Below, piece by piece: positions 43,954 to 52,413 of a stretch of DNA of 64,000 nt; the stretch's first letter is position 1; the number at the start of each line of letters is the position of its first letter. A program made the position numbers and the translations under genes. Location: NCBI GenBank assembly GCA_965199285.1, contig OZ240687.1, positions 1,364,001-1,428,000 on the forward strand. Reading direction: 5' to 3'. The notes under the pieces are model-generated. The model saw only the letters and a list, made by a program, of their open reading frames with translations, made no database searches and was not told the origin of the DNA. This DNA comes from CBDDGJ01 sp965199285. Lineage in GTDB: Bacteria > Pseudomonadota > Alphaproteobacteria > RS24.

Positions 43954-44718
43954 ATGAGTTTATTTGATTTATCTGGCAAAACCGCAATCATTACCGGTGC
44001 CTCACGCGGGATTGGCGAAGCGATTGCGCGGCGGATGGCAGAGCAAGGCGCAAATGTGGTGATTTCAAGCCGTAAATTTGATGCCTGCGAAGAGGTCACC
44101 ACTTCAATTAATGAACAAGATGGCGGCCGCGCCATAAGCGTGGCTTGCAATATTGGCGATAAAGAGCAGCTGCAAAATCTGGTTGACAAAACCCGTGAGG
44201 CGTTTGGGCAGGTCGATATTCTGGTTTGCAATGCGGCCGTAAACCCTTATTTCGGCTCGATGGCAGATATTCCCGATGATGCGTTTGATAAGGTTATGGA
44301 TAATAATGTGAAGTCCAATCATTGGTTATCCAATATGGTCTTGCCTGAAATGGTCGCCCGCAAAGATGGGGCGATTATCATTATTTCATCAATTGGCGGT
44401 TTGCGGGGCTCCCCTGTTTTGGGGGCTTATGCCATTTCGAAAGCGGCTGATTTACAGCTCGCCCGCAATATTGCGACAGAATATGGCGCTCATAATATTC
44501 GTGCCAATGCGATTTGCCCTGGTCTTATCAAAACGCATTTTGCCAAAGCCTTATGGGATAATCCTGATATTCTGGAAGCCTCTACTTCCCGCACGCCCTT
44601 GCAGCGTATCGGAATGCCAGATGAAATTGCCGGCATGGCGGTGCTTATGGCTTCACAAGCCGGAGCTTTTATGACGGGGCAGGGCATTGTCATTGATGGG
44701 GGCCAAACTATATCTTAA
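43954..44718 (+). CDS. Short-chain dehydrogenase/reductase (SDR)
   Basis: 254 residues. Cofactor motif TGASRGIG, NAAVNP (NNAG equivalent), catalytic Ser in ISSIGG and YAISK (Tyr-x3-Lys), and CPGLIKT are all present, so a classical active SDR. The substrate cannot be deduced. The ATG at 43954 has GGGAGAGAAAA before it. Confidence 0.92.
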   Translation: MSLFDLSGKTAIITGASRGIGEAIARRMAEQGANVVISSRKFDACEEVTTSINEQDGGRAISVACNIGDKEQLQNLVDKTREAFGQVDILVCNAAVNPYFGSMADIPDDAFDKVMDNNVKSNHWLSNMVLPEMVARKDGAIIIISSIGGLRGSPVLGAYAISKAADLQLARNIATEYGAHNIRANAICPGLIKTHFAKALWDNPDILEASTSRTPLQRIGMPDEIAGMAVLMASQAGAFMTGQGIVIDGGQTIS

Positions 44719-44845
44719 ATGGCTATTTCTTAAGTTAAGGGGCTATCTCTTAAATGAAGGGCATTCCTCTGCTGTCATATTTTATGATGGGGAAGCTGCC
44801 CGTAAATTAAAAATATAAAAATTGCAAAATTTGTGCGGTAATCCC

Positions 44846-44874
44846 CTTGACATTCGATCGGCTGAACACTATCT
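44846..44874 (+). promoter_or_regulatory. RpoH (sigma-32)-like promoter of groESL
   Basis: CTTGAC (44846-44851) and CTATCT (44869-44874) are separated by 17 bases, close to the alphaproteobacterial heat-shock consensus (CTTGA-type -35, CTATNT-type -10). It lies about 120 bp upstream of groES. No CIRCE inverted repeat is present, so control by RpoH instead of HrcA is likely here. Confidence 0.6.
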
Positions 44875-44993
44875 GAAATATCGAAATCAGTGCGCGATAT
44901 GTCATCACTCGACATGTCATAGCTCAATGGGGGTGCGTGCTCATCATATTAAAAAATAGGATATTAAAAATAGGTGAAAAAGAGGAGATAGAT

Positions 44994-45281
44994 ATGAAGT
45001 TTCGTCCTTTACATGACCGCGTTTTGGTGAGGCGGGTCGAAGAAGACACAAAAACACCAGGCGGCATTATTATTCCTGACTCAGCGCAGGAAAAGCCATC
45101 ACAAGGGGTTGTCGTCGCCGTCGGCGCGGGTGCTCGTGGCGATGATGGTACGGTACAGCCACTTGACGTTAAAGCAAAAGATAAAATTTTGTTTGGCAAA
45201 TGGTCTGGCAGTGAAGTCACGGTTGATGGCGAAGAGCTATTGATCATGAAAGAATCCGACATTTTAGGTATTATTGAGTAG
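44994..45281 (+). CDS. groES: Co-chaperonin GroES
   Basis: 95 residues, the lid of the GroEL chamber. The KFRPLHDRVLVRRVEED start, GGIIIPDSAQEKPSQGVV mobile-loop region and the C-terminal ESDILGIIE are standard. The ATG at 44994 is preceded by GAGGAGATAGAT; the frame is open upstream to 44937 but without support. Followed by groEL after 10 bp. Confidence 0.98.
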   Translation: MKFRPLHDRVLVRRVEEDTKTPGGIIIPDSAQEKPSQGVVVAVGAGARGDDGTVQPLDVKAKDKILFGKWSGSEVTVDGEELLIMKESDILGIIE

Positions 45282-45291
45282 GGAGAAAAAA

Positions 45292-46944
45292 ATGGCGAAG
45301 GAAGTAAAATTTGGTTCTGAAGCACGCGAGAAAATGCTAAATGGCGTTGATATTCTTGCCGATGCTGTGAAAGTAACATTGGGTCCAAAAGGGCGGAATG
45401 TGGTTCTCGACAAATCTTTTGGCGCGCCGCGCACCACTAAAGATGGGGTGTCGGTTGCAAAAGAGATCGAGCTGGAAGATAAGTTTGAGAATATGGGTGC
45501 GCAAATGGTACGCGAAGTTGCCAGCCGTACCAATGATGAAGCAGGTGACGGAACCACAACGGCAACCGTCTTAACCCAAGCGATTGTTCGTGAAGGGGCA
45601 AAATCAGTTGCCGCTGGCATGAACCCGATGGATCTTAAGCGCGGGATTGACCAAGCGGTTGTGGTGGCTTTGGCTGACCTTGAAAAGCGTTCCAAAAAAG
45701 TGAAATCAAATGAAGAGATCGCACAAGTGGGGACAATTTCTGCCAATGGCGAAGCAGAGATTGGTGATATGATTGCCGAGGCAATGGCGAAAGTTGGCAA
45801 TGAAGGCGTGATCACAGTCGAAGAAGCCAAAGGGCTTGACAGCGAATTGGATGTTGTCGAAGGGATGCAGTTTGATCGTGGCTATTTGTCGCCTTATTTC
45901 ATCACCAATGCCGATAAAATGACCACTGAGCTGGAAGATCCGCTGATTATGCTGCATGAGTCTAAATTGACAAATCTGCAACCTATGTTGCCGATTTTGG
46001 AGCAAGTCGTTCAATCATCGCGGCCGCTTCTGATTATCGCTGAAGATATTGAAGGCGAAGCGCTGGCGACTCTGGTTGTTAATAAATTGCGGGGTGGTCT
46101 TAAAATCGCTGCCGTGAAAGCCCCCGGCTTTGGTGACCGCCGCAAAGCGATGCTGGAGGATATTGCCATCCTCACCGGCGGGCAAGTGATCTCTGAAGAC
46201 CTTGGTATTAAACTTGAAAATGTAACGCTGGATATGTTGGGAACGGCAAAGCGTGTCAATATCACCAAAGACGACACAACCATTGTTGATGGGGTCGGTA
46301 AGAACAAAGATATTGAAGCCCGCACCTCACAAATTCGTACCCAAATCGATGCGACAAGCTCTGATTATGATCGTGAGAAACTGCAAGAACGCTTGGCAAA
46401 ACTTGCTGGCGGTGTGGCGGTGCTCCGCGTTGGTGGTGCGACTGAGGTTGAAGTGAAGGAGCGTAAAGACCGCGTTGATGACGCGCTTAACGCCACCCGC
46501 GCGGCAGTCGAAAGTGGGATTGTACCCGGTGGCGGTACAGCGCTCTTGCTGGCAACCATGGCGGTTGGCAAAATGGAAAATGATAATGCGGATATTCAGG
46601 CTGGCATTAATATTGTCCGCCGGGCGCTGCAATCACCCATTCGCCAGATTGCTGAAAATGCCGGCGTTGAGGGTTCAATCGTTGTGAGTAAAGTGATTGA
46701 ATCAAAAGGTAAAAACGGCTTTGATGCGCAAAATGAAACCTATGTTGACCTGATTGCGGCAGGGATTGTTGATCCAACCAAAGTGGTATCCACTGCCTTG
46801 CGCGATGCGGCATCTGTCGCCGGTCTGTTGATTACAACCGAAGCTATGGTTGCAGACAAGCCAGAACCGGCAGGAGCAGGTGCACCCGGCATGCCGGATA
46901 TGGGCGGCATGGGTGGAATGGGAGGTATGGGCGGCATGATGTAA
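45292..46944 (+). CDS. groEL: Chaperonin GroEL
   Basis: 550 residues. The ATP-binding segment AGDGTTTATVL, the KVTLGPKGRNVVLDK segment and the C-terminal Gly-Met repeat tail (GGMGGMGGM) are present. GroEL folds client proteins in an ATP-driven cycle with GroES. Start at the ATG after AGGGAGAAAAA. It ends before a strong terminator at 46982. Confidence 0.98.
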   Translation: MAKEVKFGSEAREKMLNGVDILADAVKVTLGPKGRNVVLDKSFGAPRTTKDGVSVAKEIELEDKFENMGAQMVREVASRTNDEAGDGTTTATVLTQAIVREGAKSVAAGMNPMDLKRGIDQAVVVALADLEKRSKKVKSNEEIAQVGTISANGEAEIGDMIAEAMAKVGNEGVITVEEAKGLDSELDVVEGMQFDRGYLSPYFITNADKMTTELEDPLIMLHESKLTNLQPMLPILEQVVQSSRPLLIIAEDIEGEALATLVVNKLRGGLKIAAVKAPGFGDRRKAMLEDIAILTGGQVISEDLGIKLENVTLDMLGTAKRVNITKDDTTIVDGVGKNKDIEARTSQIRTQIDATSSDYDREKLQERLAKLAGGVAVLRVGGATEVEVKERKDRVDDALNATRAAVESGIVPGGGTALLLATMAVGKMENDNADIQAGINIVRRALQSPIRQIAENAGVEGSIVVSKVIESKGKNGFDAQNETYVDLIAAGIVDPTKVVSTALRDAASVAGLLITTEAMVADKPEPAGAGAPGMPDMGGMGGMGGMGGMM

Positions 46945-46981
46945 TCATAAGCCCTTCCTATGTCTACCATAGACATTTATA

Positions 46982-47013
46982 AAACCCGCGAGCAGAAGCC
47001 TCGCGGGTTTTTT
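46982..47013 (+). terminator. Rho-independent terminator of groESL
   Basis: An 11-bp perfect stem (AAACCCGCGAG, 46982-46992, with 47000-47010), seven-base loop and a following T run (47008-47013). It lies ~40 bp after the groEL stop. Confidence 0.92.
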
Positions 47014-47031
47014 ATAAAAGGTTTTACGGTT

Positions 47032-48060
47032 TTAGTTTTCCAATTTTGCAAATTTAATTTCGGAAAACCGGTTTTCAATCTTTTGAATAAAACGATCAAT
47101 ATTATCTATCCCCCAATTTCTGGCGATATAGTAAGTTTCCCCAGAATGAGTTAGTTCAGGCTCTCTCGTGAAGCGGTATCTGGTATATCGTTTCTCAGTT
47201 TCTGTTATTTCTTCAAGCCGCTTAAGTAACCCAAAACTACAAGATGTATCTTCTCTTAAAAACGCAAACACGTCCGTATCTATAAGCCCTTTCTCGTCAA
47301 GTAATTTAACCGTAATATGGCCAATATCTGACTTTTTAAAGCCTTCTTTATATGGCGCGCCTGAATATGAGATTGATAGAAGAGAATGATCTCTTAGCCC
47401 TGTTCTGGAGGCTCGTTCTTCTCGCTTTTTTTGTCTGACACCTGTTTGGTAGGTTTCCGCTTCAGGAATAGGGATAATCTGCTCAGCATTCAACACTAAC
47501 TGATCATCTGTCTTATACAAGGATAAACGAACACAGCTTATATCTAAATCATGTTCATTAAGCCAAAGAACAGAGGTTGTGATTTCCTTTGAGAAATTTG
47601 CTGATGCAAGAATAATTCTTACATTTTGCGCAAACTCATCTTCTTTAGGAGAGTCCCAATCCAGAAACTCATAAAGTTTTTCTTCCGCATTCTCATCTAA
47701 TTTATTTTTATCAATATATTTCTGGAACGTTTGTTTTACCTGCTCCCATGTCATATTGGAAACCATTGCTGCATATCTAATCGCTTGCAGTTCCATATGG
47801 CTGCCGTCTTTGGTTCGTTTAAGTTCGATCACAACAAGGTTAGCCGCCTTATCAATGGCCAAAAGATCTATACTACGACGACTATCTTCCCAATCGCCAA
47901 ACTCTTCAGCAACAATCATTATATTCGGGTTTAATACGTCTATATGTGTTTTCAGAAGTCTTTGTAAATCCTCTCTTTCCTTTAATTCTTCATCTTCGAA
48001 AGACGTTTTCTCTAAATTGGATATTTCAGATCTATCTTTATTAATTTCATATAACGGCAT
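47032..48060 (-). CDS. PD-(D/E)XK nuclease-fold protein, accessory
   Basis: 342 residues. Residues about 60-90 carry RSIDLLAID, then LVVIELKRTKDG, the Asp and Glu-x-Lys of a PD-(D/E)XK nuclease core. A second half (ITVKLLDEKGLIDTD, ETEKRYTRYRFTREPEL, YYIARNWG) looks like a separate domain found in other uncharacterised accessory proteins. No methylase or helicase partner is adjacent. It is more A+T-rich than the flanking housekeeping genes and sits just behind the groESL terminator, so recent acquisition is likely. A defence role is possible but unproven. Confidence 0.7.
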   Translation of the reverse strand: MPLYEINKDRSEISNLEKTSFEDEELKEREDLQRLLKTHIDVLNPNIMIVAEEFGDWEDSRRSIDLLAIDKAANLVVIELKRTKDGSHMELQAIRYAAMVSNMTWEQVKQTFQKYIDKNKLDENAEEKLYEFLDWDSPKEDEFAQNVRIILASANFSKEITTSVLWLNEHDLDISCVRLSLYKTDDQLVLNAEQIIPIPEAETYQTGVRQKKREERASRTGLRDHSLLSISYSGAPYKEGFKKSDIGHITVKLLDEKGLIDTDVFAFLREDTSCSFGLLKRLEEITETEKRYTRYRFTREPELTHSGETYYIARNWGIDNIDRFIQKIENRFSEIKFAKLEN

Positions 48061-48069
48061 TTGATCGCC

Positions 48070-49053
48070 CTATAATTTATGCTCGCGGAAGAGTGCTTGA
48101 ATATCGGCTTGCGGGCGCGGGCCGAAATGTTTAATCACTTCACCGGCGGCAATGCTCCCCATATGGCCAGAAATCGCGCCAGACTTTCCGCGCAAGCGCC
48201 CCGCCAAATAGCCGGCCGCAAATTGATCGCCCGCACCGGTAAGGTCAAGCGGTTTTGCAACCGGTGGAGCGGAGACATGGTCAATCGTATCTTTGGTGAC
48301 AATCATCGCGCCCTTTTCGCCATCGGTAATTGCCGCCTCTAACTGCATTGCGCGTGCGGCAGTTGCCAGCGCCGCCTTATCATCTGTGCCAAACATTGCT
48401 TTTGCCTCTTCCAAATTGGCGAATAAAATATCAATATGCGGCAATAACATGGCTGCAAAGGCGCTATGATGCCGCCCCACACAATGCGCATCTGATAAAG
48501 AAAAAGCAATCTTGCCGCCAGCCGCATGGACAATCTCAATCGCCCGCAAAAACGCCTCTTGCCCGCCTTTGGTATCCCAAATATAACCTTCAGTGAAAAA
48601 TATATCGCTTTGCTGTAACAGGGCTTCATCCAAATCATCCCCGCTTAAACGCGCGCTGGCGCTGAGCAGCGTGTGCATGGTACGCTCCGCATCCGGCGTG
48701 ATGAGAATGATAGAGCGGCCTGTCATCAGTTCCGCATCCGGCGTGACCGGAAACATTGTGTTATTTTTTTTGAGGTCTTGGCGGAACATTTCGCCTAGCT
48801 CACCGCCGCCCACCTTGCCAAAGAAAGCCGTATCAATGCCAAGCGCCGCAATGCCAGCAATGCTATTGGCAATCGAGCCGCCGGATTGGCGGGTGTGAAT
48901 TGTGACCTTTTGCTGCAAGGTCTGCGCCTCGCTTTCAGATAAAAGCGACATGCTGCCTTTGGCGCTGCCAAGCGCTGCTAGTTCTGCTTCGGTGACATCG
49001 GCAAAAAGATCGACCAATGCCGCCCCCATGCCTGTTATTCGTTTTTTATCCAT
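48070..49053 (-). CDS. PfkB-family carbohydrate/nucleoside kinase
   Basis: 327 residues of the ribokinase fold. The second PfkB signature DLTGAGDQFAAGYLAG (catalytic Asp) is near the C-terminus, and QSGGSIANSIAGIAALG matches the sugar-binding region. The alphaproteobacterial members of this type are often annotated adenosine kinase-like. Start at 49053 with AAGGA upstream; it overlaps the end of nth by 8 bp. Confidence 0.88.
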   Translation of the reverse strand: MDKKRITGMGAALVDLFADVTEAELAALGSAKGSMSLLSESEAQTLQQKVTIHTRQSGGSIANSIAGIAALGIDTAFFGKVGGGELGEMFRQDLKKNNTMFPVTPDAELMTGRSIILITPDAERTMHTLLSASARLSGDDLDEALLQQSDIFFTEGYIWDTKGGQEAFLRAIEIVHAAGGKIAFSLSDAHCVGRHHSAFAAMLLPHIDILFANLEEAKAMFGTDDKAALATAARAMQLEAAITDGEKGAMIVTKDTIDHVSAPPVAKPLDLTGAGDQFAAGYLAGRLRGKSGAISGHMGSIAAGEVIKHFGPRPQADIQALFREHKL

Positions 49054-49681
49054 ATTGTTTTTCCTTAAATTTACATAAATCATCGACGAGGCAAATATGG
49101 CATTTTGGTTTGCGCGCCACACAAATATAACGCCCATGTAAAATCAACCAATGATGGGCATGATTGCGATAGGGCGCAGGCACCCGCTTTTCCAGCTTTT
49201 TTTCTACCTCATCGACATTTTTACCGGCCGCCAAACCAGTACGATTACAAAGCCGAAACACATGCGTATCAACCGGAAATGTATCTGCGCCGAGCGCGAC
49301 ATTTAAGACAACATTGGCGGTTTTCCGCCCCACGCCCGGTAGGCTCATCAGGGCTTCACGCTCAAGCGGAACCTCACCGGCAAATTCATTTATCAGCTTT
49401 TCGGAGAGGTGATAAACATTTTTTGCCTTATTGCGATAAAGGCCGATGGTTTTAATATAGTCGCGGATTTTATCTTCCCCCAGCGCATACATATCTTGCG
49501 GATTATCGGCGCGGGCAAATAAATCTTTGCTTGCCCGATTCACACCCTTATCGGTTGCTTGCGCTGACAACACAACCGCCACCAAAAGAGTGAATATATT
49601 TTTATATTCAAGCTCCGTCTTTGGTTCCGGATCATGTTCGGCAAGGCGGGCAAAAAACGCGGCAATATTGTTCTTATTCAT
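49046..49681 (-). CDS. nth: Endonuclease III (DNA glycosylase/AP lyase)
   Basis: 211 residues. Removes oxidised pyrimidines in base excision repair. The helix-hairpin-helix LPGVGRKTANVVL with the catalytic Lys, the catalytic-Asp segment FPVDTHVFRLCNR, and the C-terminal 4Fe-4S motif C-x6-C-x2-C-x5-C (CVARKPKCHICLVDDLC) are all intact. Confidence 0.97.
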   Translation of the reverse strand: MNKNNIAAFFARLAEHDPEPKTELEYKNIFTLLVAVVLSAQATDKGVNRASKDLFARADNPQDMYALGEDKIRDYIKTIGLYRNKAKNVYHLSEKLINEFAGEVPLEREALMSLPGVGRKTANVVLNVALGADTFPVDTHVFRLCNRTGLAAGKNVDEVEKKLEKRVPAPYRNHAHHWLILHGRYICVARKPKCHICLVDDLCKFKEKQYG

Positions 49682-49762
49682 GCCGGCTATTTTAGAACGG
49701 CTTGATGCTTACCGCAATTCTTCCCGCGCCTTGTTTATCGATAAGTCGGGGATAAATGAATG

Positions 49763-50380
49763 TCAAAGCGCAAGGATATTTTTATCGGTGATATGACCAT
49801 CCGCCGCAATATTATATATATAAGGCACGCCAGTGCCGATATTCACGTCAATAATCTCTTCCGGTGAAAGCCCTTCAAGCTGCATCACCACCGCACGCAG
49901 ACTATTGCCATGCGCGGCGACCAGCACTGTCTCTCCGGCTTTCACCAAAGGCAAAATCTCTGTTTCAAAATAGGGCAGGCAGCGCGCCGCCGTATCTTTC
50001 AGGCTTTCGCCCCCCGGTGGTGGCGTATCAAAAGACCGCCGCCAAATATGCACTTGCTCTTCGCCCCATTTTGCCCGCGCATCATCCTTATTAAGGCCAG
50101 ATAAATCGCCATAATCGCGTTCATTAAGGGCTTGATGCCGCACGGGCTCTAACGTCTCTTGCCCAAGTTCGTGCAAAATAAATCCACAAGTTTTTTGCGC
50201 CCGTTGCAAATTGGAAGTAAAGGCATGGGTAAATTTGAACCCCCTTTCACGCAGTGCGATGCCTGCCGCATGTGCCTCTACCACCCCTTTTGCGGTTAGG
50301 TCAGGGTCACGCCAGCCGGTAAATAAATTCTGCTCATTCCACTCACTTTGCCCATGGCGGACAAGAATTAAAACACCCAT
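49763..50380 (-). CDS. gpmA: 2,3-bisphosphoglycerate-dependent phosphoglycerate mutase
   Basis: 205 residues, the short alphaproteobacterial form. LVRHGQSEWNEQNLFTGWRD contains the phosphohistidine (His in RHG), ALNERDYGDLSGLNK and AAHGNSLRAV complete the active site. Interconverts 3- and 2-phosphoglycerate in glycolysis and gluconeogenesis. Located between dapB and nth, 15 bp after dapB. Confidence 0.95.
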   Translation of the reverse strand: MGVLILVRHGQSEWNEQNLFTGWRDPDLTAKGVVEAHAAGIALRERGFKFTHAFTSNLQRAQKTCGFILHELGQETLEPVRHQALNERDYGDLSGLNKDDARAKWGEEQVHIWRRSFDTPPPGGESLKDTAARCLPYFETEILPLVKAGETVLVAAHGNSLRAVVMQLEGLSPEEIIDVNIGTGVPYIYNIAADGHITDKNILAL

Positions 50381-50395
50381 ATTATTTCCTTTTAT

Positions 50396-51199
50396 TTATG
50401 TAGCTAAGCTCAACACATCCTGCATGGAATAAAGCCCCGGTGGTTTATCCTTACCCCATTGGGCGGCACGCAATGCGCCGCGCGCAAAAATATCGCGATT
50501 TTCTGCCCGATGGGTAAAGCGGATTTGCTCATTATCTGTCGCAAAAATAACCTCATGATCGCCAACCACGCTACCACCGCGTAACGCCGCAAAGCCAATC
50601 TCTCCGGCTTTTCGTTTCGCGTCTGTGCCATGGCGGGCAAATGCACCAGAGTCTGAAAGCGCCATGTCACGTCCCTGTGCTGCCGCCTCGCCCAATAATA
50701 AAGCGGTTCCACTTGGCGCATCCATTTTATGGCGATGGTGCATATCAATAATCTCAATATCCCATTCACTGTCAAGCATTTTAGCCGCCTGTTCAACCAG
50801 CCCTGCTAATAGGTTCACGCCTAAGCTCATATTGCCGGATTTTATAATCACCGCATGGCGCGCGGCGGCTTGTAATTTTTCGTCTTCTTCTGCCGAAAAA
50901 CCTGTTGTGCCGATGACATGCACAATCCGCGCTTGTGCGGCAAAAGCGGCAAGCTCAACCGATGTTGCGGGGGTTGAAAAATCAATAACCGCCTCCGCAT
51001 TGACAAGCGTTTCAAGCATATTATCGCTTGCCATAATGCCGGTTGCAGCACCATTTATAAGCGTCCCAAGATCTTGCCCTAAAGCCGGATGGTTGGGACG
51101 CTCAATCCCGCCCGCCAAAACAAGCTGTTGATTTTCCGTGACAAGCCGCATAAGCGTCACGCCCATCCGCCCTGCACAACCATTTACAATAATCCTCAT
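50396..51199 (-). CDS. dapB: 4-hydroxy-tetrahydrodipicolinate reductase
   Basis: 267 residues in the lysine/diaminopimelate pathway. Nucleotide motif VNGCAGRMG, VIDFSTPATS and the catalytic motif HHRHKMDAPSGTAL are present. Length is normal. Together with dnaJ upstream and gpmA downstream it forms the familiar alphaproteobacterial dnaK-dnaJ-dapB-gpmA-nth run. Confidence 0.97.
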   Translation of the reverse strand: MRIIVNGCAGRMGVTLMRLVTENQQLVLAGGIERPNHPALGQDLGTLINGAATGIMASDNMLETLVNAEAVIDFSTPATSVELAAFAAQARIVHVIGTTGFSAEEDEKLQAAARHAVIIKSGNMSLGVNLLAGLVEQAAKMLDSEWDIEIIDMHHRHKMDAPSGTALLLGEAAAQGRDMALSDSGAFARHGTDAKRKAGEIGFAALRGGSVVGDHEVIFATDNEQIRFTHRAENRDIFARGALRAAQWGKDKPPGLYSMQDVLSLAT

Positions 51200-51235
51200 C
51201 GCTCACATTATATCAATGCTGGTTGTGATTTGCCA

Positions 51236-52384
51236 TTAAATCTTTTGCTTAAAATCCGTAACATGCGGATAATTGCTGTCGCGGGCTTGCGCTTCAAATT
51301 CTTCCAATAATTTCTTTTGCTTGCGGGAAATCTCTTGCGGCATTTCGACCATAAGCTGGATATATAAATCACCATGCCCGCGGCGGCGCAAAATCGGCAT
51401 GCCCTTACCGCGCAAGCGTAATTGTTGACCAGATTGCGCACCGGTGGGGATGGTGATTTTTGCGGTTTTCCCATCCAGCATAGGCAGTTCCATATTGCCA
51501 CCCAAAATCGCTTTTGTCATGGTGATGGGGATTTCACAAAATAAATCGGGCCCATTGCGCTGCCATAATTTATGCCGTGTAATATCGACAGTAACGAAAA
51601 GGTCACCATTGCTACCGCCACGCTTACCAGCATTGCCCTCACCAGAAAGACGAATGCGATTGCCATCATCCACCCCTGCCGGCACATCAATAGATAGCCC
51701 GCGCGTCTGATGCACTTGCCCGCGCCCATGGCAGCTGTGGCAAGGATTAGAAATCATTTGCCCATTGCCATGACATTGTGGACAAGTGCGCTCAACTTGA
51801 AAAAAGCCTTGTTGCGAACGGACTTTCCCCTGCCCGCCGCACATGCTGCATGTTTCTGGCGTTGCCCCATCTGCCGCGCCCGTGCCAGTGCAATCATCAC
51901 AATCCACGGCACGTTGGATGTCAATTTTTTTCGAAACACCATTATACGCGTCTTCGAGCGTTATCTGAATCTGGGTTTGTAAATCTTCGCCACGGCTTGG
52001 TGCATTCGGATTGCGTCTTTGCCTCCGACGGCTTCCGCCGCCGCCGCCGAAAAAATCTTCAAAAATATCTGCAAACCCACCAAAACCTTGCGCGCCCCCG
52101 CCAAAACCAGAAAAATCGCCAAAGCCCTGCCCGCCAAAACCTTGTCCCCCCCCGCCTTGCTCAAAAGCGGCATGGCCAAATTGGTCATAGGCAGCGCGTG
52201 ATTGCTCATCTTTTAGCACATCATAGGCTTCGTTAATTTCCTTAAACCGCTTTTCGGCTTCCGGATCACCCTGATTGACATCGGGGTGATATTTTTTCGC
52301 AAGCTTACGGAAAGATGATTTCAGCTCTACTGCGCTCGCACCGCGCGAAACTTCCAGCACTTCATAAAAATCACGCTTTGCCAT
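51236..52384 (-). CDS. dnaJ: Chaperone protein DnaJ
   Basis: 382 residues with a J-domain (HPD motif as KKYHPDVNQGDPEAE), a Gly/Phe-rich linker, and a zinc finger domain of four CxxCxGxG-type repeats (CDDCTGTG, CSMCGGQG, CPQCHGNG, CHSCHGRG). Stimulates DnaK ATPase and delivers clients. It begins 29 bp after dnaK. Confidence 0.98.
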   Translation of the reverse strand: MAKRDFYEVLEVSRGASAVELKSSFRKLAKKYHPDVNQGDPEAEKRFKEINEAYDVLKDEQSRAAYDQFGHAAFEQGGGGQGFGGQGFGDFSGFGGGAQGFGGFADIFEDFFGGGGGSRRRQRRNPNAPSRGEDLQTQIQITLEDAYNGVSKKIDIQRAVDCDDCTGTGAADGATPETCSMCGGQGKVRSQQGFFQVERTCPQCHGNGQMISNPCHSCHGRGQVHQTRGLSIDVPAGVDDGNRIRLSGEGNAGKRGGSNGDLFVTVDITRHKLWQRNGPDLFCEIPITMTKAILGGNMELPMLDGKTAKITIPTGAQSGQQLRLRGKGMPILRRRGHGDLYIQLMVEMPQEISRKQKKLLEEFEAQARDSNYPHVTDFKQKI

Positions 52385-52413
52385 AATTTAATCTTTCCGC
52401 AAAGGCCGTGTTT

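Noticed and set aside
44719..44993. CIRCE element before groES
   Set aside because: No TTAGCACTC-N9-GAGTGCTAA-like inverted repeat is present; an RpoH-like promoter is found instead.
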